From: Alcanivorax sp.
GTDB taxonomy: Bacteria; Pseudomonadota; Gammaproteobacteria; Pseudomonadales; Alcanivoracaceae
Assembly: GCF_019431375.1 (NCBI RefSeq)
Contig: NZ_CP080267.1
Span: 1,178,001 to 1,242,000, forward strand
Reading direction: 5' to 3'
DNA: 64,000 nucleotides
A model generated the notes under the pieces. It was not told the origin of the DNA. It worked only from the letters and a program-made list of their open reading frames with translations, and did no database searches. The position numbers were made by a program, and so were the translations under genes. Shown here piece by piece: positions 42,401-51,345 of the stretch. How positions within the stretch are numbered: the first letter of the stretch is position 1; the number at the start of each line of letters is the position of its first letter.

Positions 42401-45311
42401 TGGCCGGAATGATCACCAGATCCTCAATCGGAGCCAACTTGCAGGTCAGTTCTGTGGCTTCATCGTCATCAACGGGACAGAGTTCTGCTCTGGAGCAGGC
42501 TCGCAGGGAACAACTTTCAGCACCCTCCTGTTGCTCTGTAGCAGCCTGGTATTCGGGCTGGCTCAGATGTTCATAATGATCCAGGCTCAAACGAGCTTGC
42601 CCTAAAGGCACCCCGGGAAAAGTCAAAAGCCCATTCGTCACCTGGCTATAATGAATATCGCCGTTGCTGTCCTCCAGGCTTCCCGGGGTACCCTCCGGTA
42701 GAGGCCCTCCCGCTTCAGAGAGCGGAGTAAACCTCAGACTATCCATTATATTCAGGGGCAGCTCGGTATCGAGTACCTGCCCTTGATAGCGGACCCTGAG
42801 CAGATAATCCCGGGTCAACAGTGCCGAATCTTCCTCATCACCGGTCACTTGAATCACACCACCTGGCAAGCTGACTGGCCACAGCACGCGGATATCGCCG
42901 GCTGTCTTTTCTATCGTTTGCTGCCAGCTTTCTATATCTCGCTCATTGTCGCCATATCGCTCAACCAGGGTGAGCGATAATGTCTCATCGGGATTCAAAC
43001 CTCGGACGCGCACTATCGCTGTGGTTTCATCGCCCAACTGAACGGTCTGCTCTTGCCATCTCACTGAGCGCAACTGTGCAGAGGAAGACTCGCCTTGCCA
43101 TTCCGGGTCCAGGTCCATCTCTGCCACGGGGGTGATCGCACTGGCAGGCATCGGCACCGGCTTATCCGCCTTGACCCCCTTGGGCACCCCGTATTCCTTG
43201 TCGCCATTGAAGGTAACGCCACTTTGCCCCTTCAGCGTCACCGTATTGCCGAACAGGCGCACCGTGCCATTCGCTTTAATGGTGATACCGCCACCCCCCT
43301 GATGCAGGGTGAGATCTCCGCTGCCATCGCCACGGATGTCGATGGCGTCGGTCGCTTGCAGGTGCAGGTTGCCGCCGACCTTGCTGGCCAAGCCTTTCCT
43401 GGCAGTAATGGTTGCGCTTCCCTGTACTCGAAGCTGGTTGTTGGCAGCACTGTACAGTTCCAGGTTTTTGCCGGATTCCAGCACCGCATTGTCGGTGGCG
43501 GTTAGATGGGTATTGGTCTGGGACTGGTGGTGAATCACACCGGAGTCCGTGTGATTCACAGAGCGGTTCAGGACTTGCGTTGTGCTGTCGCTACCGATGC
43601 GGATCTGGCTGTTTTTTCCGACGTCAATATTCTGATGTTGGCCTGCGCGCATCACTAATGCCCCTTGCTCACAGGCGAGAGTCACCAGCGGGCTTTCGCT
43701 GTTGGCGTCCAGATCAAGGAGACATTGCCCATCCGGGGTGTTCAGGGTAATTGCTTGCGCCTCTTTTCTGTCATTGAGATTCAACAAATGACCGGCCGGG
43801 GTAAGGATACGATTTTCCGGCGCGTTTCGGTTACTCACCGGGCCCGGTTGGGATGCTGCGGGTGCATAGCCCAGTATCAACGGCTTGTCCGGGTCGTTGT
43901 TCAGGCAGGTCAACAGCACTTCAGCACCGTTTCTCAGCGGCCAGTCCCAACCAGTGGCTTGCCCGTCTTTGCCGGGCAAGCTGCCGTGGGGCTGTAGCTG
44001 GCGTAGGGGTGGGCTGGATTCGGTAAGAGGCTGGTCGCCATCGTCAAAATCAATGCGGGCTTTACGGCTGGCCATGCCATCCACATGACTATAGGGGCCG
44101 CCAGCTTCGACCCGTGCCGGGAAAACCAGGGGTAGCGAGATTTGAGCAGGCAACGCCGGGCGAAAGGGCTGCGCTAACGGTAGTAGCTCAGCCTCCCAGC
44201 TAAATCCATTGGGGCTGTTACCCAGGTGGTTTCTGGGGGAGGAAAACGTAAGCGCAGCACGAGTAATCAGGCAAGGGCCATGCCCTTCAACGGGAAGCCA
44301 CTGACCAGCCTGCAAGTCCCCCACCGCCCCCGACACAAGAATGGTATGGGACCGACATTGCTGCCTTTCCTGCTCAAGGCGTGCTTGCGTCAGAGCGGCA
44401 TGGGCATCACCGCTGCCAGACAGGAAAAAGGTTTGCTGGGTTGCCACCTTGCCTGCCGATGACTGACTTTCCCGTGTCAGAGCAGCGGCTTCCGATGGAC
44501 ACACTTGCTGATGAACCCGGCTGCGGTCGGGCTGCCAGCGGTAATAGCGACGCGACCGGCGCAATGCAACCGTGGCATGGCCAGCCACACTGCGACTCCC
44601 GCCGGTTTCTGCGGTAACCGCAAGCTCACCCCGGTCTGCGCGGCTGGCACCGTGCTGATCGTCGGCCAGGACGATGACCTCGCCCTGCTCTGCCAAGGTG
44701 GAATAGAACCAGATGCCATCCCGGGCCAGAAGGCGCTGCAAGAACTGCAGGTCGGTTTCTCCTACCTGCGCCGTCCAGTCCATGGGCGGATAGTGTTCAT
44801 GGGTGCGGTTGTCCACCGTAAGGCCATATTCCTGCAGTAACTCTTCCGCCAGTTCGATGACGGTGCGGCGATGAACGATGCGATAACGGGATTGCTGTCG
44901 CAGCGCCGCAAGGCCTGAGGCTACGGTGAGCACCCACTCCTCCTGCCCATCAGGCAGGACCCGCCCCTGATCAATACGAGTCACCTTGCCGGCATAATCC
45001 CGGCTCAGGCCATCCGCACTGGTGCAGCTCCACTGCGCCGGCTTGTCCAGAAAGCTGCCCGCTTCCACGCCCACGGCAACCGCACAGTAAAACCGGTACT
45101 CGCTGATCTGATTGAGAGAAGAATCCGCAGTCAGGGCATAGGGCTCCAATGGCAGCCCATCAACGGTGAGGGCAATTTCACCCCCGCCGAGGCCTTCATT
45201 ACCGTTGCCAAACAATGACGCACCAGCCTGCTCCAGCCGTTCACCAATTTCTTCTTTGACGTCATCCAGAGCGTCGTCCAGTTTGCCTTCGATATTATCC
45301 AGCCAACCCAT
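39495..45311 (-). CDS. vgrG: Evolved VgrG spike protein with long C-terminal effector extension
   Basis: A 1938-residue T6SS spike protein. The first about 600 residues are the gp27/gp5-like VgrG core (MDWTAQVGETDLQFLQRLLARDG, the OB region near GWDWPLRNGAEVLLTCLNNDPDKPLILGY). A beta-helix/DUF2345-like needle follows (TLHQGGGGITIKANGTVRLFG). About 1200 further residues include an immunoglobulin-like/linker part, a coiled-coil-like charged part, and a final module (from residue 1586, RSDAPWPDEK) with glycine-rich and Gly/Ala hydrophobic segments suggestive of membrane insertion. I recognise no catalytic motif. The last 353 residues are repeated as orphan modules downstream. Start at ATG 45311 with GGAAGG. 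Confidence 0.88.
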   Translation of the reverse strand: MGWLDNIEGKLDDALDDVKEEIGERLEQAGASLFGNGNEGLGGGEIALTVDGLPLEPYALTADSSLNQISEYRFYCAVAVGVEAGSFLDKPAQWSCTSADGLSRDYAGKVTRIDQGRVLPDGQEEWVLTVASGLAALRQQSRYRIVHRRTVIELAEELLQEYGLTVDNRTHEHYPPMDWTAQVGETDLQFLQRLLARDGIWFYSTLAEQGEVIVLADDQHGASRADRGELAVTAETGGSRSVAGHATVALRRSRRYYRWQPDRSRVHQQVCPSEAAALTRESQSSAGKVATQQTFFLSGSGDAHAALTQARLEQERQQCRSHTILVSGAVGDLQAGQWLPVEGHGPCLITRAALTFSSPRNHLGNSPNGFSWEAELLPLAQPFRPALPAQISLPLVFPARVEAGGPYSHVDGMASRKARIDFDDGDQPLTESSPPLRQLQPHGSLPGKDGQATGWDWPLRNGAEVLLTCLNNDPDKPLILGYAPAASQPGPVSNRNAPENRILTPAGHLLNLNDRKEAQAITLNTPDGQCLLDLDANSESPLVTLACEQGALVMRAGQHQNIDVGKNSQIRIGSDSTTQVLNRSVNHTDSGVIHHQSQTNTHLTATDNAVLESGKNLELYSAANNQLRVQGSATITARKGLASKVGGNLHLQATDAIDIRGDGSGDLTLHQGGGGITIKANGTVRLFGNTVTLKGQSGVTFNGDKEYGVPKGVKADKPVPMPASAITPVAEMDLDPEWQGESSSAQLRSVRWQEQTVQLGDETTAIVRVRGLNPDETLSLTLVERYGDNERDIESWQQTIEKTAGDIRVLWPVSLPGGVIQVTGDEEDSALLTRDYLLRVRYQGQVLDTELPLNIMDSLRFTPLSEAGGPLPEGTPGSLEDSNGDIHYSQVTNGLLTFPGVPLGQARLSLDHYEHLSQPEYQAATEQQEGAESCSLRACSRAELCPVDDDEATELTCKLAPIEDLVIIPASEEVLLLTGAEVQRLERLEEKYNAPVIALQEAIQAGDDQAVDNAKKELEALLAQPASNNGGSSEGDNGNPPQYAKGGSASHTMMEVVRPRKLGGSQFSFIPSDALAYHRLEGDRRYTVQGIRDSLDYGTNDMPADEQAEQRKSKLQEAFGNVSAKIKGEVELIDKREGQIQSRQLLKALGPTATLAEILPDSWFDAVDGWVEKVNEKAQFAIGWKESRRNKALALLGQDEIDQSGLGQAQDYLQQVWPEEQDKPQWLDEFITLESLSQEQRGQWHTTISNEPLPPERFSVDGGASFMRYVGGATASFELDAMKGMVSAEAKAELDLSLAQGRVRGQFLLPDDTGWQASFTVRRRSTQVRLAQARSLVQTASIDQGSFPSPRVISLLNQRLKKLKVDSQLTRTEMRVDAIGRNASGDYCPYRTRAIQGFLLGDVNGWLSLFREGVWGNAEQQKMINALGPLRITSDQLAGQILSMMSGDLLDGLTGENASSPLPPGDEKELRVLIVQYFQEYRDLSLIGAMSFYSSEVRSNFHQCQPPNSQSYCEQMRRPTGNGDILLNPFRVTEVKNVLQDEEARLGAFRFDVTTSLTGFAGANLLASGKIYINPKQGSLEAIGLRSDAPWPDEKSQRSGMINTEALPAPADNVKVAKSTRSPFDTELDDQQGANVKLEAFVGVKATLGIKGGLMWQQPRASQFKPLGSVGYTATGMAGIGAGLDFQVGFDMETGRFVIHCKAELAFKVGVGGGFSFTVDAVHVKDFLVLLYNELSDAEFNIIDLFVKEGDLNTAFDAFCSFQYELFKRGGVIGVAAGATATGGLLAVSAVQGIFNLRRELLLRWEEWDDDSETAHRLAETLLDEAEAQELLGYAFPETKGRLLNTLISAGTTHRDINLLSGGLDERREEAVVVVLESIQHAREYQEVMEHMGVNIPVNDGPAEKLVRALDNELRLLTFLDGEERTRFQSISERFTGR

Positions 45312-45356
45312 CGCAGCCTTCCCTGATTGCTTGGTTATGCGTATTACGTCGATCCT

Positions 45357-45390
45357 GGGGTGGAGGGTTACGCCTACGGCTACCCCACCC
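45357..45390. repeat. GC-rich palindromic element between the vgrG genes
   Basis: GGGGTGGAGGGTTACGCC and the following GGCTACCCCACCC make an imperfect palindrome centred on GCCTACGGC. It is followed by TGCTTTTGTT on the plus side. It looks like a dispersed intergenic palindrome; it could also dampen transcription from vgrG2 into vgrG1. Confidence 0.45.
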
Positions 45391-45413
45391 TGCTTTTGTT
45401 CCGGGTGAAGGTT

Positions 45414-47679
45414 TTAGTTACTGCCTACCATCTGGCCATCCACCTTGATGGAGCCACCGGAGATTTCCACATTGGGGCCGTCAATAATCAGATCCCCCCC
45501 GGGAGTGATTTCAATGGTGCCGCCGCCCTGGCTGAGGCGAATGGGTGCACTGCCTGAACCACGAATCGTGATGGCACCCTGTACATCCATGCCCAGCTTG
45601 CCGTTATCCACCACCACTGTTGCGTCACCGGACACCACGTCCATGGAGAAGTTGGCTTCGGCTTTCGCAATCAGATCCTTGCCAGCATGCAGGGTCATGT
45701 CGCCCTTGTCCGTTGCCATGCGAAGATTGTCGCCGGCCTTGAACAGCAGGTCCGAGCCGGCTTGTAGCTCCACCTCGCCTTCCTGAGTCATCAACTTGAG
45801 ATGGCGGGCCACGGTCACTGTCTGATCTTCGCCAACCTGGGTATTCTGCGAGCCGCCCACTTCGGTGGTCATGTTGCCACCGGCACGCAGTGCCATATCC
45901 CCTTCCACGCTTTCCAGGGTTACCTGATGGGCGTCTTGCCGGGCATCCAGTCTCAAACGGTTTTTTCGTTCATGGGTGAACAGTTCGATGCGTTCTTCGC
46001 CAGCCCGGTCTTCCATCAGCAATTCGTTACCACCGCGGGTGCGCAGGATATGCTGACTGGGGTTGGACGCGGTGACCGGCCCCGGCGTGGCCGGGTTACT
46101 GAGAGCGCCGAGGATAATGGGGCGGTCGATATCGCCGTTGACGCAACTGAGCAACACTTCGGTACCGCCATGCAGGGGCAGGTGCATACCACTGTCCGGG
46201 CCACCGTAGGGTTGCATCAGGCGTATCGGCGGGCTGGCTTCCCCCTGCGGTGAATCACTGAGATCAAAGGGAAGACGGATACGGTAACGGCCCTGATCGT
46301 CCAGGTAGGCATAATCGCTGCCATCCCCTTCCACCACGGCAGCAAAGCTGCCGTGAACCGGTGCCCGCTGCCAGGACGCTGTGCTGCGCCAGGGGATGGA
46401 TACCGGCACCAGGGTCAGTTCGCTTTGCAGGCCGGGACGGTCACTGTTCTGGCCGAAGGCATGGCCCACACGCTGGTCACCTTGAATACTCACCGCAGCC
46501 ACCAGCCATTCGCCGTCGTGGCTGGGGTGGCCTGCAAGGATCAGCTTCATGCCGGGTACGAACTGGCCTGTGTCGGCCCGCGCGATCACCGTCTGCCGCT
46601 GTACGTCTTCTACTTCGCAGCGAACGCGGGCCATGGCATTGCCCTGCTCCGCGTCCACGGCATTAACGCCCCAATAGCACTGGTCGCCCCGACCGCCCAA
46701 GCCTTCGGCATAGCCCTGGGGCGGGTTATCCGGAGTGTCCGGATTATGGTCATAAACATTGAACGTACCGCTGCGCCAGTGAATGGGTGCGGGTAACCTG
46801 AAACACGCGCTCACTGCCGGCTGCCTGGCCACTTTCTACATGAAACTCCAGCATGGCGCTGCCCAGGTTTTCCTGCAGGGCCACGCTGTCATCATGAAAG
46901 TGAAAGTGTGGGCCGCTGTCGCCATGGACTACGGCGTAAAAGGCGCCGTCACGGGCCAGCAGCCGTTCCAGAAAATCCAGGTCGCTTTCTTCATATTGCA
47001 CGGTCATGGCTCGCGCAGGTTGGGGCTGGCTGAACTCGATGGTGATGTCATCGGCGTTGAAGCTTGCTTCTTCCAGCACCTGTTCGATAATTTCCTGCAC
47101 GGTCTTGTTGAGAAAGACCCGGTTGTGACGATTCAGGGCCAGCGGAAACAGCGGCGACACCAGATGCAGTCGCAGGCGAGCGCCTTCCGGGCTGGCGCCA
47201 AGCTCCTCCACCGCTTCCACCATGAAGGCAAAGTGCTGTTGTTGACCGCCGTTTCCTTCCACTCTCAGGGTGGCAGATTCCCCGGGCAGGGAGCCTAGCG
47301 AAGGCTCGATGCGCGCCAGCACATCCACCTGCATGCGTCCCAGGGACGACAGCGCCAGATCCTGCGAGGCGAAACATTCCACGGCCAGGGCCTCGTCGCC
47401 CATGCCTGCCACATCAATAAAAAAACGACACTTGGGGGCGTCCATCAATTGCTGCATGGCACCGCCGGCGGCCTGCTCCAGCTGCTGCATGACAGAGGCT
47501 TTCAGGCTGTCCAGGGAAACGTCCCCGTTAGCCAACCCGGACAACATATTGCCATTGAGCAAACCGCCACCATCAACGGAAGGCAGACTCGAGCCGGACA
47601 GTGCCGACTTGCCCGATGAGGGAATCCCTGTGTCACCGATCAGGTCTTTGGCTCGGTCCAGATACTTGTCGATACCCAT
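45414..47679 (-). pseudogene. vgrG: VgrG spike protein with a one-base frameshift
   Basis: The N-terminal part (from ATG 47679, MGIDKYLDRAKDLIG) contains gp27-like segments (VQYEESDLDFLERLLARDG). Near 46791-46793 the frame shifts. Removing one base from the GGG run (CCC on the coding strand) joins ...ERVFQVT to APIHWRSGTFNVYDHN and gives about 753 residues ending with a DUF2345-like needle (GGTIEITPGGDLIIDGP, then ISGGSIKVDGQMVGSN). The downstream part alone reads to 46832 by an alternative frame. It lies 30 bases after tssH in the T6SS operon and carries no toxin extension. It is either a pseudogene or a sequencing error. Confidence 0.85.
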
Positions 47680-47709
47680 GGAACTGTCCTTGTTGTGTTG
47701 TGGTTATCG

Positions 47710-50385
47710 TCAGGCGCTCAGGGATTCCGGCACCGGCTGGTCCGCGAAGACGGCCGTGATCTGCCCTTGTTCATCCAGTTCCAGGGTCAGAATGTCGGGC
47801 ATGTCGTCGTCGGCCATGTAGCCCAGCAATTGCTGGGCCAGGCCCGGCATCAGTTGCTGCTCGATGACGGATTCCACCTGGCGGGCACCGCTCTCGGCCA
47901 CCTGGCATTGTCGCGACAGTTGTTCCATGACTTTCTGGTCCACCCGGAAGGTAATGCCGTGGGCCTGCATCAACCGCTGGGCTACCGCATCCAGACGCAT
48001 GGCCACCACCGCATTGAGCATGTCCTGATCCAGAGGTCGGAAAGGAATCGCCTGCATGCGGGCGAGCAAGGCGGCGGCGAAATGGCGGCGCAGATCCGGC
48101 TCGATGGCGCTGATCAGCTGTGCATCGGTTGGTGCCTGCCAGGGGTTCTCCTCTTCACCGTCGTTATCGTTGTTATCGGCTTGATCGTCCTGTGCCTGCG
48201 CCGGTTCTTCTTCCGGTGGCAACGCCAGCTGTTGCAGGGTGTCGCTGCCCAGGTTGGAGGTCATCAGAATAACGGTGTTACGGAAATCGATTTCCCGCCC
48301 TTCCCCATCGCGCAATACGCCGCGATCGAATACCTGATAGAACAGGTTCATCACATCCGGGTGGGCTTTTTCCACTTCATCCAGCAGGACCACCGAGTAC
48401 GGGCGCTGGCGCACTGCTTCGGTAAGCACGCCACCTTCGCCGAACCCCACATACCCCGGCGGGCTGCCCTTGAGCTGGGACACGGTATGGGCTTCCTGGT
48501 ATTCGCTCATGTTGATACTGACCAGGAATCGCTCACCGCCGAACAGTTCATCGGCCAGGGCGCGGGCCGTTTCGGTTTTGCCCACACCGCTGGGGCCGGC
48601 AAGCAGGAAGACACCCAGGGGCCCTTCGTTTTTTCGCAGCCCCGCCTTGGCGGCGCGCAGGGTTCGCGCCAGCATGCTCAAGCCGCCATCCTGACCCACC
48701 ACCCGCTGCGACAGGCGCTGCTCCAGATCACGCAGCACCGACACTTCATCACGCTGCATGCGCCCGAGCGGCACCCCGGTCCAGTCCGCGATGACCGACG
48801 CTACCGTGGCTGCATTCACTTCCGGGTGGATCATGGGCTCACCGGCCTGCACCGCATGCAGCGCCTCGCGCTTTTCGCGACTACCATCCAGGGCGGCCAC
48901 GGTGGCCTGTTCCTGCTGCCAGCGCTGTTCGGTGGTTTCCATTTCGGCGGCTACCTGATCCTGCTCTGCCGTCAATTGTTGGCGCAGACGTTCATCGGCA
49001 GGCAGCCCTTGAGCCTGATCCTGCTGCAGGGCGGTCAGCCGTTGCTCCAGATAACGCAGACGTTCTGCGCCCTGTGACAGACCCCTGGGCTGGCTGGCCT
49101 GACTGAGTCGCACCCGGGCAGCTGCGGTATCGAGCACATCAATGGCCTTGTCCGGCAACTGGCGACCGGTGATATAGCGCTGGGACAAGGTGACAGCGGC
49201 AGACAAGGCTTCGTCGGTCAGGTGTACGCCATGGTGATCGGCAAACTTGTCCTTCAGGCCACTGAGCATCAGCAGCGCCCGCTCGCCATCGGGCTCATCA
49301 ACGGGAACCCGCTGGAAGCGGCGATCCAGGGCCGCATCCCGTTCGAAGTAGCGCTTGTACTCCGCCCAGGTGGTAGCGGCGATGGTGCGCATGCCGCCCC
49401 GGGCCAGGGCCGGCTTGAGCAGGTTGGCGGCATCGTTCTGGCCAGCGTCGCCGCCGGCACCGATGAGGGTATGGGCCTCATCGATAAAGAGAATGACCGG
49501 AGTGGGTGAATGCTGGATTTCGCTGATCACCTGTTTCAGGCGACGCTCGAATTCCCCTTTGACGCTGGCCCCGGCCTGCAACTGGCCCAGATCCAGCCCC
49601 AGCAAGCGCACGTCTTTTAGTGCCTCGGGCACTTCACCGTTAATGATTTGCTGGGCCAGACCTTCCACCACCGCAGTTTTACCCACCCCGGGTTCACCCA
49701 CCAGGATAGGGTTGTTCTTGCGGCGGCGACAGAGGATATCGATCGCCATGCGGATTTCGTCACCCCGACCAACCACCGGATCAAGACGCCCTTCACGGGC
49801 CTCGGCGGTAAAATCCTGACAGAACTGGCTCAACGCTTCTTCGCCTGCCGGGCGGGATGCGGCGCCGGCACTGCCCGGTTCGTCGGTAACATCCGTGGCA
49901 CTGCGCGGCTGCTCTACGGAAGCCGCCGTCCAGGTCGCAAAGTGTTCGCGCAATTGCGTCAGTGACATGGACTCCAACAAGGCAAAAGCGTTGTCGCCCA
50001 GGCGCGGCAGCAGTTCCAGTAAGGCATCCAGCAGGCTGATGCTGCGAATGGTGTCGCCCTGGTAATACAGGCTGGAAGCCAGCCAGGCCTGTTCCAGCCA
50101 TTGCACCAGACGGGCGGAGAACACCGGTTTTTCCGGATTGGAAGTGCGCAGCCGTGACAGAGCCTGCATCTGCGATTCGAACACCTGATCGGCGCTGATG
50201 CCGCTGTGGGCCAATGCCAGTTGCAGGTCATTGCGCAGATCACTTTCCAGTAATTTGATCAGCACATGCTCAATGCGCACTTCGTAATCGCTGCGCGCGG
50301 CAGCGAACACCGCCGCCTGTTCCAATGCGCGGGCACAGGTATCGTTGAGTTTTTCCACCAGCCGGCGGATGGTTTGACCTTGCAT
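47710..50385 (-). CDS. tssH: T6SS sheath-recycling ATPase TssH/ClpV
   Basis: An AAA+ Clp-family protein of 891 residues that disassembles the contracted TssBC sheath. It has an N-terminal Clp_N-like helical domain, a first Walker A GEPGVGKT near residue 230 with FIDEAHT as Walker B, a coiled-coil middle region (residues about 430-530), a second Walker A GPSGVGKT with LLDEVEKAH, and a C-terminal D2-small domain. I use the ATG at 50385 with GGAGGGG upstream instead of the one at 50397, which overlaps that site. It lies 15 bases after tssG. Confidence 0.95.
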   Translation of the reverse strand: MQGQTIRRLVEKLNDTCARALEQAAVFAAARSDYEVRIEHVLIKLLESDLRNDLQLALAHSGISADQVFESQMQALSRLRTSNPEKPVFSARLVQWLEQAWLASSLYYQGDTIRSISLLDALLELLPRLGDNAFALLESMSLTQLREHFATWTAASVEQPRSATDVTDEPGSAGAASRPAGEEALSQFCQDFTAEAREGRLDPVVGRGDEIRMAIDILCRRRKNNPILVGEPGVGKTAVVEGLAQQIINGEVPEALKDVRLLGLDLGQLQAGASVKGEFERRLKQVISEIQHSPTPVILFIDEAHTLIGAGGDAGQNDAANLLKPALARGGMRTIAATTWAEYKRYFERDAALDRRFQRVPVDEPDGERALLMLSGLKDKFADHHGVHLTDEALSAAVTLSQRYITGRQLPDKAIDVLDTAAARVRLSQASQPRGLSQGAERLRYLEQRLTALQQDQAQGLPADERLRQQLTAEQDQVAAEMETTEQRWQQEQATVAALDGSREKREALHAVQAGEPMIHPEVNAATVASVIADWTGVPLGRMQRDEVSVLRDLEQRLSQRVVGQDGGLSMLARTLRAAKAGLRKNEGPLGVFLLAGPSGVGKTETARALADELFGGERFLVSINMSEYQEAHTVSQLKGSPPGYVGFGEGGVLTEAVRQRPYSVVLLDEVEKAHPDVMNLFYQVFDRGVLRDGEGREIDFRNTVILMTSNLGSDTLQQLALPPEEEPAQAQDDQADNNDNDGEEENPWQAPTDAQLISAIEPDLRRHFAAALLARMQAIPFRPLDQDMLNAVVAMRLDAVAQRLMQAHGITFRVDQKVMEQLSRQCQVAESGARQVESVIEQQLMPGLAQQLLGYMADDDMPDILTLELDEQGQITAVFADQPVPESLSA

Positions 50386-50400
50386 GTTCCCCTCCATGGA

Positions 50401-51345
50401 TTAGTTCCCGTTACTGCGCGCGGTTTCCGGTGCCACGCGGATGACATATTCCTGTTGCAGGCGTTCACCCAGCCAGGCAGACCAGCCCAGACGCTGTTCA
50501 TCGGTACCCAGCCCCACGCTGCGCCGCCGCGAGGGACACACGCGGATTTGCAGCTCGGCCCCCACCTGCCCTTGCAGGTAGTCATCCAGTTGTTGTCTCA
50601 GGTTGTCGCCCTGGCTGTGGCCGGGCAGTAATTGTTGTGCGGCCCGGGAATCCACCGGGCCCAGGCGGACGGCCACATTGCCGTTGGCCATATAGGCCTG
50701 GCCACCGAGGATGGCGTTATCCCCCAGGGCGCAGTCATTGCGGCCCAGCACACAGCCTTCGCCGAGGGCTTGCCAGGCGGGCTGCCGATCCTGCACGTCC
50801 ACGCCGATGCCGGGCAGACGATCCCGTAGCAGGGTTTGCAAGCCACCGGCGCTGCGGATTTTCGTTACCGGGAAATAGCGTCTGTCCCTGTCAGCCTCAA
50901 CCTGTTGGCCATTGTCTCCGCCAAGCCGGCCAGACAGCGCATCCGCACTGCCACGGAAGGCGGCGGGTAAGCGCCCCGCCGCCGGTCGTGAAATCTGCAT
51001 GGCCCGGTACAACAGGGCATAGAAGCGCGGATTGAAAATATTGAGGAAATCGCGCATGCGTGCGGCATCGTCATCCTCGGCGGTGGTCCTGTCGAGCAGA
51101 TAATGGGGCACCGGTGCATCAACGCCATACAAACCGAAAAAGCCCATCAACAAGGTCAACTGTGCTGACTGTTGCTGGCAGCCACGAATATCCGAGGCTG
51201 GAAAAACCAGATTGTCATCCGGCAACAGGCGCACCCGCTTTTCCAGCCCCTGACCAAACACCGCCCCTTCCGGGTCACTGGCTTCCAGCAACTCCATGGC
51301 CTGGGAAAAATCAAACTGCTGGGGCGTTCGTAACAGCCCCTGCAT
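50401..51345 (-). CDS. tssG: T6SS baseplate protein TssG
   Basis: A 314-residue baseplate wedge component. VRLLPDDNLVFPASDIRGC and FFGLYGVDAPVPHYLLD near the N-terminus and LGWSAWLGERL near the C-terminus are family features. The start ATG at 51345 shares bases with the tssF stop (TAATG), so the two are translationally coupled; a start 36 bases upstream is possible. It acts with TssE, TssF and TssK. Confidence 0.9.
   Translation of the reverse strand: MQGLLRTPQQFDFSQAMELLEASDPEGAVFGQGLEKRVRLLPDDNLVFPASDIRGCQQQSAQLTLLMGFFGLYGVDAPVPHYLLDRTTAEDDDAARMRDFLNIFNPRFYALLYRAMQISRPAAGRLPAAFRGSADALSGRLGGDNGQQVEADRDRRYFPVTKIRSAGGLQTLLRDRLPGIGVDVQDRQPAWQALGEGCVLGRNDCALGDNAILGGQAYMANGNVAVRLGPVDSRAAQQLLPGHSQGDNLRQQLDDYLQGQVGAELQIRVCPSRRRSVGLGTDEQRLGWSAWLGERLQQEYVIRVAPETARSNGN

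Noticed and set aside
47695..49077. 460-codon plus-strand frame over tssH
   Set aside because: Antisense to ClpV Walker and D2 regions; high His/Gln content typical of GC-rich shadow frames.
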